64,000 nt of DNA from Achromobacter anxifer (GCF_903652925.1 NZ_CAHLAR010000003.1:620001-684000); one strand, 5' to 3'; shown: positions 1 through 14,301, counted from the first letter of the stretch. Program-made: numbers and translations. The notes: generated by a model from the letters alone, not told the origin.

Positions 1-262
1 CCAACTCCGAGTTGCTCCAGACGCCTCGCACTGCGGACGTGATGAACATGCACAGCAACGGCAGCGCCAAGACCAGGGCCATGGGCAGCAAGGCCCGGAA
101 ATCCATGGGCTCCTTGCGTTTGGCAGCATTGAAGGCCAGCGCGGTCAATGCAATCAGGCCTGCCAGATAAATGATGACGGTTCCCCCTATGGGACTGGTC
201 AGCGCCAGCGCGGGAACCAACAACACCAGCCACACGGCCAAAGCAACATACAGTCGGGGCAC
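1..262 (-). CDS. N-terminal part of a polytopic membrane protein (truncated by the window edge)
   Basis: On the minus strand a frame opens at a GTG (262) and stays open to the window edge, 87 codons. The product is very hydrophobic: helices at about residues 4-22, 27-44 and 54-72, with a short basic loop (NAAKRKEP) between the second and third. This is the start of a multi-pass inner-membrane protein. An in-frame TTG three codons upstream is an alternative start. Too little is present to name a family; an O-antigen ligase/polymerase type protein is one possibility, but that is a guess. Confidence 0.5.
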   Translation of the reverse strand, partial: MPRLYVALAVWLVLLVPALALTSPIGGTVIIYLAGLIALTALAFNAAKRKEPMDFRALLPMALVLALPLLCMFITSAVRGVWSNSEL

Positions 263-322
263 AACTCTCAACCTGGGAAAAGGGGCAGCAGGCACACGCA
301 GCGCCATGCCATTTGATGGGTT

Positions 323-355
323 AAACAAAACCCGCCCGCCATGACGGCGGGCGGG
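323..355 (-). terminator. Rho-independent terminator of icd
   Basis: A perfect 10-bp GC stem (CCCGCCCGCC / GGCGGGCGGG, loop ATGAC) is followed, in minus-strand sense, by TTTTGTTT. It lies 32 bp past the icd stop codon. Confidence 0.8.
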
Positions 356-386
356 TTCACGGGGACTGCGGGCGGCAAGCCGCCAA

Positions 387-1643
<1,257 letters not shown>

Positions 1644-1847
1644 GAATGCTCCATTTGCTCCGAGTGGTTTTTCTGCACGCGCCGGCATCGGGAAGCGTCC
1701 GTTCCGGCGGGGAAGATCGCCCTCGGGAACCGCGCGCTGGATGGCCGATAGCAACCAATTCTATATCGCAAAGGGGCCGGCGGGCCTGGCGGGTTGCGCA
1801 CAGCGGTAAAATAATGCATCACCAGCCTGCCTTACGCCCGCCCTCAG

Positions 1848-2273
1848 ATGTTCAATCCCTCCCGCGACCAAGTCCGCGAATTCTTTATCGAAACCTGGCG
1901 CAAGCACCGCGCGTCCGAGGTGTTGACGCCGCTCGAAGCCATCGCGCTGGACTGGATCATCGAGCATCCGGAATACCACGGCGACCTGGAAAACCCCGAG
2001 GCCATGACGGCCGAATACTCCGTGGAGAAGGGCCGCACCAACCCCTTTCTGCATCTTTCCATGCACCTGGCCATCGCCGAGCAGCTGTCCATCGATCATC
2101 CGCCCGGGATCCGCAGCGCCTACCAGCAACTGGTGGCGCGCAGCGACGCCCACCAGGCCGCGCATGAAATCATGGAATGCCTGGGCCAGGTGGTCTGGGA
2201 AGCGCAACGCCTGGGCACGCCGCTGGACAGCGACACCTACATCGACCTGATCCGCCAGCGCGCCAGCCGCTGA
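1848..2273 (+). CDS. DUF1841 family protein
   Basis: A soluble 141-residue protein starting MFNPSRDQVREFF. It is rich in His and Glu (the segment HLSMHLAIAEQLSIDHPPGIR and the C-terminal HEIMECLGQVVWEAQR), a pattern I associate with the proteobacterial DUF1841 family of unknown function. There is no signal peptide or membrane helix. It is a single gene, divergent from icd and followed by a bidirectional hairpin shared with the converging cytochrome genes. Confidence 0.8.
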   Translation: MFNPSRDQVREFFIETWRKHRASEVLTPLEAIALDWIIEHPEYHGDLENPEAMTAEYSVEKGRTNPFLHLSMHLAIAEQLSIDHPPGIRSAYQQLVARSDAHQAAHEIMECLGQVVWEAQRLGTPLDSDTYIDLIRQRASR

Positions 2274-2292
2274 ACGCCGCGGCAGTCCGAGT

Positions 2293-2323
2293 AAAAGAAA
2301 AGCCCTCAAATCGAGGGCTTTCT
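2293..2323. terminator. Bidirectional terminator between DUF1841 gene and cytochrome genes
   Basis: An 8-bp stem AAGCCCTC / GAGGGCTT around a 5-nt loop, A-rich on the left and T-rich on the right, sits between converging genes. Confidence 0.75.
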
Positions 2324-2348
2324 TGTAGTGCGGGCCAGCCGGAACGGC

Positions 2349-2711
2349 TTACTTGCGCACGCCCAGGTCGCTGGGTTGCGCCGACAGCCAGGCCGCCACG
2401 TTGGAGATGTCCTGGTCGGACAGCTGGGTGGCGAAGGCGCCCATGATGGGGTTCTTGCGCACGTTGGCCGTGGCCGCGCTGCCGGAGGCGCCGCGCTTGT
2501 AGGCCTTCAAGGCATGGACCAGATAGTCGGCGTGCTGGCCGGCCAGGGTCGGATAGGCCGGGTCCACCGCCGTCTTGGCGTCCGCGCCATGGCAGGAAGC
2601 ACAGTTGAATTTGTCGAAGACGGCCTTGCCGGCAGTCAGGTCCTGCGCCTGGGCGGCAACGCCCGTCACGGCCAGGGTCGCGCCCGCAAGGGCAAGCATG
2701 TAGCGATTCAT
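2349..2711 (-). CDS. Small periplasmic c-type cytochrome (class I)
   Basis: A 120-residue monohaem cytochrome c. A Sec signal peptide ends near QAQA (residues 19-23), CASCH at 37-41 is the haem-binding motif, and Met90 (NPIM) is the likely sixth haem ligand, followed by LSDQDISNVAAWLS typical of the C-terminal helix of c4/c5-type domains. It should carry electrons in the periplasm. It lies 12 bp downstream of a second similar cytochrome, so the two are probably co-transcribed and may pair functionally like the two halves of a dihaem cytochrome c4. Confidence 0.88.
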   Translation of the reverse strand: MNRYMLALAGATLAVTGVAAQAQDLTAGKAVFDKFNCASCHGADAKTAVDPAYPTLAGQHADYLVHALKAYKRGASGSAATANVRKNPIMGAFATQLSDQDISNVAAWLSAQPSDLGVRK

Positions 2712-2723
2712 GTGTTTGCCCCC

Positions 2724-3077
2724 TTACTTGAGATTCGAGTAGTACGCGGCCAAGTCGGCGATGTCCTGGTCGGACAGGCTGCCGGCGATGGCGTCCATCG
2801 TGGGATGGCTGCGCGCGCCTTTCTTGTACTCGTTGAGGGCGGTTTCGATGTACTTGGCGTTCTGCCCAGCGATCATCGGCACGTGGTACAGCTCGGGAAA
2901 CGTTGCCTTGTAGCCTTCGATGCCGTGGCAACCGATGCACATGGAAACCTTGTCGCGGGCGTTCTGGACATTACCGACCACTGCTGCGTCTGCAGCAACA
3001 GCCTGGCCGGCGATCGCACAGGATGCCATCGCGGCCAACACGGATACCGTGCACTTCAGAGAGGTTCGCAACTTCAT
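2724..3077 (-). CDS. Small periplasmic c-type cytochrome (class I), first gene of the pair
   Basis: A 117-residue exported monohaem cytochrome. A hydrophobic signal peptide runs to about AVAAD (residues 26-30), CIGCH is at 47-51, and Met94 (HPTMD) is the probable axial ligand. Both neighbours share the Y(K)KGA...ATQ/GSLSDQDI pattern, so they are likely duplicates. The upstream region carries a near-consensus FNR/Anr site, which would fit low-oxygen control of a respiratory cytochrome, though that site is closer to the divergent moxR gene. Confidence 0.88.
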   Translation of the reverse strand: MKLRTSLKCTVSVLAAMASCAIAGQAVAADAAVVGNVQNARDKVSMCIGCHGIEGYKATFPELYHVPMIAGQNAKYIETALNEYKKGARSHPTMDAIAGSLSDQDIADLAAYYSNLK

Positions 3078-3218
3078 TGGAATGGCTCTTCTTGGTATGG
3101 CTAAGGACTAGGGCCTGCTCACACGAAAAGGCCCTCGGCAAACACGTTGCGGGTCGAACCCAAAGCAAAACCGCCTGATTGTACGATAATTGCTCAGGAT
3201 TAATACCTTACGATGATA

Positions 3219-3232
3219 TTGATCAACGTCAA
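3219..3232. promoter_or_regulatory. Candidate FNR/Anr-type site
   Basis: TTGATCAACGTCAA fits TTGAT-N4-ATCAA with one mismatch. It lies in the divergent region between the cytochrome pair and the moxR-like gene, 21 bp before the latter's start codon. The assignment is by pattern only. Confidence 0.45.
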
Positions 3233-3252
3233 TTCTCAGAAGCCATCAGACC

Positions 3253-4134
3253 ATGTCCGCAGCCCAGTCCGCTACTTCCGCCTCGCCAGACCGCTTCGAC
3301 GGGACCGACAACTATGTCGCCACCGATGACCTGAAACTCGCCGTCAACGCCGCCCTCACCTTGCAGCGCCCGCTGCTGATCAAGGGCGAACCCGGCACCG
3401 GCAAGACCATGCTGGCGGAGGAAGTGGCGCGCGCGCTGGGCCGGCCCTTGCTGCAGTGGCACATCAAGTCCACCACCAAGGCGCATCAGGGTCTGTACGA
3501 ATACGACGCGGTGTCGCGCCTGCGCGACTCGCAGCTGGGCGATGAAAAGGTCCGCGACATCCGCAACTACATCGTGCAGGGCACGCTGTGGCAGGCCTTC
3601 CAGTCGCCGGAGCCGGTGGTGCTGCTGATCGACGAGATCGACAAGGCCGACATCGAATTCCCCAACGACCTGCTGCGCGAACTGGACCGCATGGAATTCC
3701 ACGTGTACGAAACGCGCGAGACCATCTCGGCGCGGCATCGTCCGCTGGTCATTATCACGTCCAACAACGAAAAGGACCTGCCCGACGCCTTCCTGCGCCG
3801 CTGCTTCTTCCACTACATCCGCTTCCCCGACCGCGAGACCATGCGCGACATCGTCGCCGTGCACTATCCGCACCTGAAGCAGGACGTGCTGCGCGCCGCG
3901 CTGGACACCTTCTTCGCGCTGCGCGACGCACCGGGCCTGAAGAAGAAGCCGTCCACCTCGGAACTGCTGGACTGGCTGCGCCTGCTGCTGGCCGAAGGCT
4001 CCAGCGCCGCCGAAATCGACGCGCACACGGCCACCGCCGTGCCGCTGATGGCCGGCGCGCTGCTCAAGAACGAGCAGGACGTGCACCTGCTGGAACGCCT
4101 GGCGGCCATGACGCGCGGCGGCCAGCGCCGCTGA
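3253..4134 (+). CDS. MoxR-type AAA+ ATPase
   Basis: A 293-residue AAA+ protein. Walker A GEPGTGKT is at residues 45-52, Walker B VVLLIDEIDKAD at 122-133, and sensor/arginine-finger elements TSNNEKDLPDAFLRRC follow. MoxR ATPases work as chaperones that mature metalloenzyme or membrane complexes, usually with a partner that has a von Willebrand A domain; such a gene follows after 28 bp. No metal-dependent oxidoreductase subunit is adjacent, so the client cannot be read from context. Confidence 0.92.
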   Translation: MSAAQSATSASPDRFDGTDNYVATDDLKLAVNAALTLQRPLLIKGEPGTGKTMLAEEVARALGRPLLQWHIKSTTKAHQGLYEYDAVSRLRDSQLGDEKVRDIRNYIVQGTLWQAFQSPEPVVLLIDEIDKADIEFPNDLLRELDRMEFHVYETRETISARHRPLVIITSNNEKDLPDAFLRRCFFHYIRFPDRETMRDIVAVHYPHLKQDVLRAALDTFFALRDAPGLKKKPSTSELLDWLRLLLAEGSSAAEIDAHTATAVPLMAGALLKNEQDVHLLERLAAMTRGGQRR

Positions 4135-4162
4135 TCCGCCAGCAACCACGGGCGGCCCGCAA

Positions 4163-5335
4163 ATGCTGATCGACTTCTTCTACCACCTCCGGGCGCACAA
4201 GCTCCCGGTCTCGGTCAAGGAATACCTGACCCTGGTGGATGCCCTGCGCCAAGACCTCATGGCGCCCACGCTGGACGAGTTCTACTTCCTGGCGCGCGCC
4301 ACGCTGGTCAAAGACGAAGCGCTCTATGACCGCTACGACAAGGCCTTCGGCGCCTACTACAAGGGCATCGCGGCCTCCCTGCCTCCCGGCAAGGAGATCC
4401 CGCTGGACTGGCTCATCAAGCAGTTCGAGAAAAGCCTGACTCCCGAAGAGAAGGCCGCGATCGAAAAGCACGGCTGGGACAAGCTGATGGAGCTCTTCAA
4501 GGAGCGCCTGGAAGAACAGAAGGAACGCCATGCCGGCGGCAGCAAATGGATCGGCACCGGCGGCACCTCGCCCTTCGGCAATGGCGGCTACCACCCCGAG
4601 GGCATCCGCGTCGGCGGAGACTCAGCCGGCAACCGCAGCGCGGTCAAGGTGTGGGACATGCGCCAGTTCAAGGACTACGACGACCAGGTCGAACTGGGTA
4701 CGCGCAACTTCAAGGTCGCGCTACGCCGCCTGCGGCGCTTCGCGCGCCAGGGCGCGGAAATGGAACTGGACCTGGACGACACCATCGCCAGCACCGCGCG
4801 CAACGCCGGCCACCTGGACCTGCGCATGGTGCCCGAGCGCCACAACACCGTGAAGGTGCTGATGCTGCTGGACGTGGGCGGCAGCATGGACGACCACATC
4901 GGACGCGTCGAGGAACTGTTCTCGGCGGCCCGCAGCGAATTCCGCAACCTGGAAGTCTATTACTTCCACAACTGCCCCTACGAAAGCCTGTGGCAGAGCA
5001 ACCGCCGGCGCCAGAACGAGCGCTTCGACACCTGGGACGTATTGCGCAAGTACAACCCGGACTGGCGCCTGATCATCGTCGGCGACGCCACCATGAGCCC
5101 CTACGAAATCCTGCAGCCGGGCGGCTCGGTCGAACACTACAACAAGGAACCCGGCGCCGAATGGATGCGCCGCCTGCTGGACGCCTGGCCCAAATCGGTC
5201 TGGCTCAACCCCGAACCCACCGCATCCTGGCAGTACCGCCAGTCCATCGCGCTGCTGCGCGACATCATGCAAGGGCGCATGTACCCCGTGACGGTCGCCG
5301 GCCTGGAACAGGCCATGCGCATGCTGTCGAAGTAG
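4163..5335 (+). CDS. VWA-domain protein (CoxE-like), partner of the MoxR ATPase
   Basis: The 390-residue protein has an N-terminal helical part (1-225) and a C-terminal von Willebrand A-like domain. The metal-ion-dependent adhesion motif is DVGGS at 237-241 rather than the canonical DxSxS, and IVGDATMSPYE supplies the later acidic position. Family knowledge: CoxE-like VWA proteins act with MoxR ATPases in complex maturation. It is cytoplasmic, with no signal peptide. The gene follows the ATPase by 28 bp and is probably in the same transcript. Confidence 0.85.
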   Translation: MLIDFFYHLRAHKLPVSVKEYLTLVDALRQDLMAPTLDEFYFLARATLVKDEALYDRYDKAFGAYYKGIAASLPPGKEIPLDWLIKQFEKSLTPEEKAAIEKHGWDKLMELFKERLEEQKERHAGGSKWIGTGGTSPFGNGGYHPEGIRVGGDSAGNRSAVKVWDMRQFKDYDDQVELGTRNFKVALRRLRRFARQGAEMELDLDDTIASTARNAGHLDLRMVPERHNTVKVLMLLDVGGSMDDHIGRVEELFSAARSEFRNLEVYYFHNCPYESLWQSNRRRQNERFDTWDVLRKYNPDWRLIIVGDATMSPYEILQPGGSVEHYNKEPGAEWMRRLLDAWPKSVWLNPEPTASWQYRQSIALLRDIMQGRMYPVTVAGLEQAMRMLSK

Positions 5336-5353
5336 GAAGCGCGCGGCGCGGGC

Positions 5354-5911
5354 TTACCCGTCGACCGGTTCTTCAGGCGTATCCAGCGTCAGCTGATAGA
5401 ACGCCAGATCCAGCCAGCGCCCGAACTTGAAGCCCGCCTCGCGGATGGTGCCTGCATGCTTGAAGCCCAGTTTCTCATGCAGGCGGATGCTGCCCTGGTT
5501 GCTCGCGTCGATGCCGCCCACCAGCACGTGCACCTGATTGGCGCGCGCCCGCTGGATCAGTTCGAGCATCAGCGCCTCGCCCAGGCCCTGCCCGCGAAAG
5601 CGCCCGTCCACGTACACGGAATGCTCCACCGAATACTTGAAGGCGGGCCAGGCGCGGAAGGTGCCGTAGCTGGCGAAGGCCATCAGCTCGCCGGCTGCGT
5701 TCTCGTATCCCAGCACCGGGAAGCCGCCCTGCTGCTTGACCTGGAACCAGGTCTGCATCGCTTCGCGCGGCCGCGGCTTGTAGTCGTACAGCGCGGTGGA
5801 GTTGGCGATGGCGTCGTTGAAAATGGCCAGGATCTGGTCGGCATGGCGGGCATGCGTGCAATCGACCAGGGTTGCGCCATCGGGCGCGCGGTTTTCGGCG
5901 GGCGTAGTCAT
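5354..5911 (-). CDS. GNAT N-acetyltransferase (phosphinothricin/methionine-sulfoximine acetyltransferase type)
   Basis: A 185-residue GNAT protein. The acetyl-CoA loop is FRGQGLGEALM (near residues 102-112), preceded by the strand SVEHSVYVDGR and followed by VGGIDASNQGSIRLHEKLGF, the arrangement of Pat/MnaT-type enzymes that acetylate small amino-acid analogues. Substrate is unknown. The start is set at MTTPAEN (5911); the frame runs open further upstream through the terminator of the next gene, so the longer form is unlikely. Confidence 0.85.
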   Translation of the reverse strand: MTTPAENRAPDGATLVDCTHARHADQILAIFNDAIANSTALYDYKPRPREAMQTWFQVKQQGGFPVLGYENAAGELMAFASYGTFRAWPAFKYSVEHSVYVDGRFRGQGLGEALMLELIQRARANQVHVLVGGIDASNQGSIRLHEKLGFKHAGTIREAGFKFGRWLDLAFYQLTLDTPEEPVDG

Positions 5912-5971
5912 GGCGCAAATTGTAGCGAGCGGCTTGGCCTTGCGGATATTGGACCAGCCGCTTTCGCGCAT

Positions 5972-5998
5972 AAAAAAAACCGGCGAAGCCGCCGGTTC
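5972..5998 (-). terminator. Rho-independent terminator
   Basis: ACCGGCG-AAGC-CGCCGGT stem followed on the minus strand by eight T. It ends transcription of the gene at 6027-6404 and separates it from the acetyltransferase gene. Confidence 0.85.
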
Positions 5999-6026
5999 AG
6001 TTGGATCTTGCCGCTTCTGGCCACTC

Positions 6027-6404
6027 TCAGGCGGCGCGGCTCTCCGCAGATCGGTCGGCGGGCGGCTCGCGGCGCAGGCCGGGGCACTGATGCCATGCAA
6101 GCTCGTCCGCATCCATGTCCAGGTCGAACAGGTCGTTGGCCGCAGGCCAGGGATGGCTACGCGCGGTCGCACCCTCCATTTCCAGCACGTGTCCGGCAAA
6201 GCCCCGAGGCGAGCCGCCGCACTCCGCGAAATATCGTTGTGTGCTCAAGTCCACCACGTAGGTGGTCATGTCATGGGTCAGTATGGCCACGAATTGGCCG
6301 TCATCACTGGCATAGGCGTACTGAAACTGTCCTTTGATACCGTCGCCCTTCAGGGGGCTGCCGGTCAATTGGGACAAGGCACGCGTGACGATCTCGGTCA
6401 GCAT
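6027..6404 (-). CDS. Hypothetical protein
   Basis: A 125-residue soluble protein that I do not recognise. It has a mixed alpha/beta look with a central run of beta strands (GQFQYAYASDDGQFVAILTHD, TTYVVDLSTQRYF) and an acidic tail region (NDLFDLDMDADELAWH). The start at 6404 (MLTEIVTRAL) is preceded by a strong GGAGGA ribosome site at the right distance. A longer in-frame version beginning MLTGCA would look like a lipoprotein but has no such site. It is a single gene with its own terminator. Confidence 0.65.
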   Translation of the reverse strand: MLTEIVTRALSQLTGSPLKGDGIKGQFQYAYASDDGQFVAILTHDMTTYVVDLSTQRYFAECGGSPRGFAGHVLEMEGATARSHPWPAANDLFDLDMDADELAWHQCPGLRREPPADRSAESRAA

Positions 6405-6653
6405 GGGTCGTTCCTCCGGTAAATGCGCCGGCACGATGCCGGCGGCGAAGGCGCGAACGACAAGCACCGGCGCCGCGCAGGAAGCGGCGTCTGGCGTTGG
6501 ACGGGAAGCCTGTGTACGGGCTGTCGCGCATCCCGTCAGCAACTGGTACTGCTTGGTGAAAAGCTTACACCCGCAGGCCGGATGGCCTCAAATCGCCTGG
6601 GATTGCCGAAATATGGCGACGCAACATCCCCTGTTCACGGGGCTTGCCGGCCC

Positions 6654-7253
6654 TTATGCCGCCGCGACCGGCGCCGCGCCTGCACCTGCGTCACCATTTT
6701 CTCGCCCGTGCCAGAGCCCGCGCCCGATCCGGTACAGCACATGCCGGCGCAAGGGATGCCCTTCCGGTACCGCGGGATGGTCGAAGCCTTCCGCATCCGC
6801 CCGCATGCCGAGGCGGTCCATCACCGCGCGCGAGCGCGCGTTGCCGACTGCGGTGAACGCCACGATCTCCTCCAGGCCCACCTGCTCGAAGCCGGCCCGC
6901 AAGGCCGCCTCGGCCGCTTCCGTGGCATAACCCTTGCCCCAATGCCGCTGTGCCAGGCGCCAGCCGATCTCCACGCCCGGCGCGAAGGGCAAGGAGGGCG
7001 CCAGGGGCTTGATGCCGACAAAGCCGATGAACGGCGCCACTTCCGGCGCCTCCACGGCCCAGAAACCCCAACCGTGCTCGTCGATGCCGGCAGCCAGCCG
7101 GTCGGCCAGCGCATCGCTCTCCCGCGCGGTCAGCGGCAACAGGTATTCGGTGACGCGGGGATCCTGGTTCAGCGCCGCGAAAGGCTCGCGGTCGGCCGCT
7201 CGCCACTGGCGCAGCACCAGCCGGGGCGTTTCGACTTCCAGGGATAGGGACAT
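6654..7253 (-). CDS. GNAT N-acetyltransferase, RimJ/RimL type
   Basis: A 199-residue protein starting MSLSLEVETPRLVLRQW, the classic opening of the RimJ/RimL group. The acetyl-CoA loop region is RHWGKGYATEAAEAAL, followed by IVAFTAVGNARSRAVMDRLGM. Members acetylate ribosomal protein termini, amino-acyl conjugates or antibiotics; no substrate can be assigned. The frame is open far upstream across the divergent peptidase gene, but the conserved start is at 7253. The Ala/Gly-rich tail (GDAGAGAAPVAAA) is poorly conserved-looking. Confidence 0.88.
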   Translation of the reverse strand: MSLSLEVETPRLVLRQWRAADREPFAALNQDPRVTEYLLPLTARESDALADRLAAGIDEHGWGFWAVEAPEVAPFIGFVGIKPLAPSLPFAPGVEIGWRLAQRHWGKGYATEAAEAALRAGFEQVGLEEIVAFTAVGNARSRAVMDRLGMRADAEGFDHPAVPEGHPLRRHVLYRIGRGLWHGRENGDAGAGAAPVAAA

Positions 7254-7376
7254 GTGGAACTTCCTTGCCTTGCGGTCCGGGGCCTCGCGCGCTGCGGCGC
7301 AGCCTGTGCGGCCCCCTGAACCATTGCCAACGTATACACTCCAACGGATTCTGCCATGCCAAAGGAATTGTCTGCC

Positions 7377-10133
<2,757 letters not shown>

Positions 10134-10152
10134 CCGGGCTCCCCGCGTCCGC

Positions 10153-10179
10153 AAGCCCCGCCACGGCGGGGCTTTTTTT
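10153..10179 (+). terminator. Rho-independent terminator of the M16 peptidase gene
   Basis: Stem AAGCCCCGC / GCGGGGCTT followed by a run of seven T, 20 bp after the stop codon. Confidence 0.9.
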
Positions 10180-10417
10180 GCATGCCGCCTGGACTTCAGC
10201 TCGCCAAATTCCCCTGGAATCGACCCGACTATTCCAAAAACATCGGTAATTTTCACCACTAAGATAATTACTCGATTATTTGGAAAGATGTTTTCAAGAA
10301 ATACGGGTTTATCCCAATTGGGATGACGATCACAATTCAGTCATCGGGAACACACAACGAACCACGACGGAGGGCCGCCGGATTCGGTCCCCAACTAAGA
10401 CGAATTGGAGGTCTACC

Positions 10418-10807
10418 ATGAAAACCCTAACCACCACCCTGCTGCTATCCCTGGCCTTGGTTGGCGTCGGCGCCCAAGCCGCCGGTGTGGAACAAGCCAA
10501 GAGCAGCGCCCAGGTAGCGACCGAACTGCAGCAAGCCAAGGCCAGCGGCCAGTACACCTTCGGTGAACTGGACTATCCGCCCGCCCTGCCCCAGACCACC
10601 AGCCTGAGCTCGCAGGAAGTGCAAGCCCAGCTGCAACAAGCCAAGATCAGCGGCCAATACACCTTCGGCGAACTGGAATACCCGGCGGCCGTGTCCGCCC
10701 CCGCCAGCGCCAAGACGCGCGCTGACGTCCAGCAGGAACTGGCGCAAGTCAAGGCCAGCGGCCAATACACGTTCGGCGAACTGGAATATCCGCCGATCAC
10801 CCGGTGA
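10418..10807 (+). CDS. DUF4148-type small secreted protein with three internal repeats
   Basis: A 129-residue exported protein with a clear signal peptide (MKTLTTTLLLSLALVGVGAQA). The mature part is three copies of a unit of about 35 residues, each ending ASGQYTFGELEYP or close variants (ISGQYTFGELEYP, ASGQYTFGELDYP), preceded by a Gln/Leu-rich helix. This fits the DUF4148 family, abundant in Burkholderiales and of unknown function. TTGGAGGT (10405-10412) gives a good ribosome site. The three copies are nearly identical, which points to recent internal duplication. Confidence 0.85.
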   Translation: MKTLTTTLLLSLALVGVGAQAAGVEQAKSSAQVATELQQAKASGQYTFGELDYPPALPQTTSLSSQEVQAQLQQAKISGQYTFGELEYPAAVSAPASAKTRADVQQELAQVKASGQYTFGELEYPPITR

Positions 10808-10826
10808 GCTGCTTGCTGTGGCCCGG

Positions 10827-10865
10827 CCGGCCTCGGACGGCATCATGGTTTGAGGCCGGTTTTTT
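10827..10865 (+). terminator. Rho-independent terminator of the DUF4148 gene
   Basis: Stem CCGGCCTC / GAGGCCGG with a 17-nt loop followed by TTTTTT. Confidence 0.8.
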
Positions 10866-11045
10866 AGCGGCGACAGCGGCGGTAGATGTAGCAGTCGAAG
10901 TAGCTGTTGAAGTTGAAGTCTGGAAGTTGAAGTTGATACAGCAGTTGCAGTAATCGCAGTCGCAGTAACCGCAGTTGTAGCAATCGCAGTTGAAGCAGCA
11001 GTAACCGCAGTTGTAGTAGCAGTGATTGCAGTAGCAGCACCAGGG
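10866..11045. repeat. Low-complexity GCAGTA/GAAGTT-type simple repeat tract
   Basis: About 180 bp composed almost only of degenerate hexamers (GTAGCA, GCAGTT, GCAGTA, GAAGTT). On the plus strand two frames joined by a small frame change near 10920 read as alternating Ala/Val/Glu; on the minus strand an open frame reads as a Cys/Tyr/Asn-rich string. No start codon with a ribosome site is present, so no gene is called. It fills the space between two terminators. Confidence 0.7.
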
Positions 11046-11089
11046 CCGCGGCGTTAGCCGCGGTCTTTCCATTTGCAGAATTGCGGGCG

Positions 11090-11121
11090 AAAAAAAGCCG
11101 CGACGGGAGTCGCGGCTTTTT
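11090..11121. terminator. Terminator after dnaJ
   Basis: A near-perfect 13-bp stem (AAAAAGCCGCGAC / GTCGCGGCTTTTT) with a short GGGA loop, T-rich on either strand; it lies 17 bp past the dnaJ stop. Confidence 0.9.
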
Positions 11122-11137
11122 GCTTGCCTCAGGCGGT

Positions 11138-12265
11138 TCAGCTGAAGAATTCCTTCACCCTGTCCGTCCAGGACTTGCTTTGCGGCGAATGGCGGTCGCC
11201 CCCGTCGTTCAGCGAGGCCTCGAACTGGCGCAGGATGTTCTTCTGGTCGTCGCTCAGGCGCACCGGAGTCTCCACCACGACGTGGCAGTACAGGTCGCCC
11301 GGGTAGCTGCCGCGCACGCCGCGGATGCCCTTGCCGCGCAGGCGGAAGGTCTTGCCGGACTGCGTGCCTTCGGGGATGGAGATCTCGGCCTTACCGCCCA
11401 GCGTCGGCACCTGGAGCTCGCCGCCCAATGCCGCCGAGGTGAACGGGATGGTCAGCTCGCAGTGCAGGTCGTCGCCATCGCGCTGGAAGATCTTGTGCTG
11501 CTTGATGTGGATTTCCACATACAGGTCGCCCGGAGGGCCGCCATTGATGCCGGGCTCGCCGTTGCCGCTGGAACGGATGCGCATGCCGTCGTCGATGCCC
11601 GCCGGAATCTTGACCTGCAGCGTCTTGTTGCGGCGGATGCGGCCCACGCCGTCGCAGGCGGGGCACGGATCGGTGATTTCCTTGCCGTTGCCATGGCAGG
11701 TCGGGCAGGTCTGCTGCACGCTGAAGAAGCCCTGCTGCATGCGCACGGCGCCAGAGCCGCCGCAGGTGCGGCAGGTCTTGGGCGAGGTGCCGGCCTTGGC
11801 GCCGGAACCGTGGCAGGTGTCGCAGTTTTCCCAGCTGGGCACGCGGATTTCGGTATCGAAACCGGCCGCGGCCTGCTCCAGCGTGATTTCCAGCGCGTAC
11901 TTCAGGTCGGCGCCGCGGTACACCTGCGGGCCGCCGCCACGGCGGCCACCGCCGCCGCCGCCGAAGATCTCGCCGAAGATGTCGCCAAAGGCGTCGGCGA
12001 AACCACCGCCCATGCCGCCGCCCATGCCGGCGGCGTTGGGATCCACGCCCGCATGGCCATAGCGGTCATATGCGGCGCGCTTTTGTTCGTCGCCCAGGAC
12101 CTCGTAGGCTTCCTTGGCTTCCTTGAACTTCTCTTCGGCTTCTTTGCTGTCCGGATTACGGTCCGGATGGTACTTCATGGCCAGCTTTCGATAGGCCTTC
12201 TTGAGGTCGTCGTCCGAGGCGTTCTTCGCTACGCCCAAGACGTCGTAATAGTCACGTTTTGCCAT
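11138..12265 (-). CDS. dnaJ: Chaperone DnaJ (Hsp40)
   Basis: The 375-residue co-chaperone stimulates DnaK ATPase and binds unfolded clients. Domains in order: J domain with YHPDRNPD (HPD loop near residues 33-35), a Gly/Phe-rich linker including [12 protein letters not shown], the zinc-binding region with four CxxCxGxG repeats ([32 protein letters not shown]), and the C-terminal substrate domain. It is a full-length type I DnaJ. It follows dnaK on the same strand by 110 bp with no terminator between, only a hairpin without a T tract. Confidence 0.97.
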   Translation of the reverse strand: MAKRDYYDVLGVAKNASDDDLKKAYRKLAMKYHPDRNPDSKEAEEKFKEAKEAYEVLGDEQKRAAYDRYGHAGVDPNAAGMGGGMGGGFADAFGDIFGEIFGGGGGGRRGGGPQVYRGADLKYALEITLEQAAAGFDTEIRVPSWENCDTCHGSGAKAGTSPKTCRTCGGSGAVRMQQGFFSVQQTCPTCHGNGKEITDPCPACDGVGRIRRNKTLQVKIPAGIDDGMRIRSSGNGEPGINGGPPGDLYVEIHIKQHKIFQRDGDDLHCELTIPFTSAALGGELQVPTLGGKAEISIPEGTQSGKTFRLRGKGIRGVRGSYPGDLYCHVVVETPVRLSDDQKNILRQFEASLNDGGDRHSPQSKSWTDRVKEFFS

Positions 12266-12316
12266 GATCCGTGGGCTCGAAAAACGAGCCTTCTTTTCAG
12301 TGCTACAGAATGAGTA

Positions 12317-12350
12317 CGCCCGGTAGGCGGATTTCTCCGGCTACCGGGCG
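12317..12350 (-). promoter_or_regulatory. Perfect hairpin in the dnaK-dnaJ spacer
   Basis: CGCCCGGTAG (12317-12326) and CTACCGGGCG (12341-12350) form a perfect 10-bp stem with a 14-nt loop. There is no T run, so it is not an ordinary terminator. It may be an mRNA stability or processing element, or a weak attenuator between dnaK and dnaJ. Confidence 0.55.
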
Positions 12351-12375
12351 GCAGAGGCAGGTCAGCGCCCGGCCA

Positions 12376-14301
<1,926 letters not shown>

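Noticed and set aside
6027-6542. Longer form of the 6027 gene starting MLTGCA, as a lipoprotein
   Set aside because: The internal ATG at 6404 has a strong GGAGGA site and the upstream part looks like untranslated sequence.
10797-11072. A 91-codon Cys/Tyr/Asn-rich minus-strand frame that might be a metal-binding protein
   Set aside because: It consists of the simple hexamer repeat, runs into a terminator, and lacks a ribosome site.
12266-12310. Half of a CIRCE operator (TAGCACT) before dnaJ
   Set aside because: The partner half is missing at the required distance.
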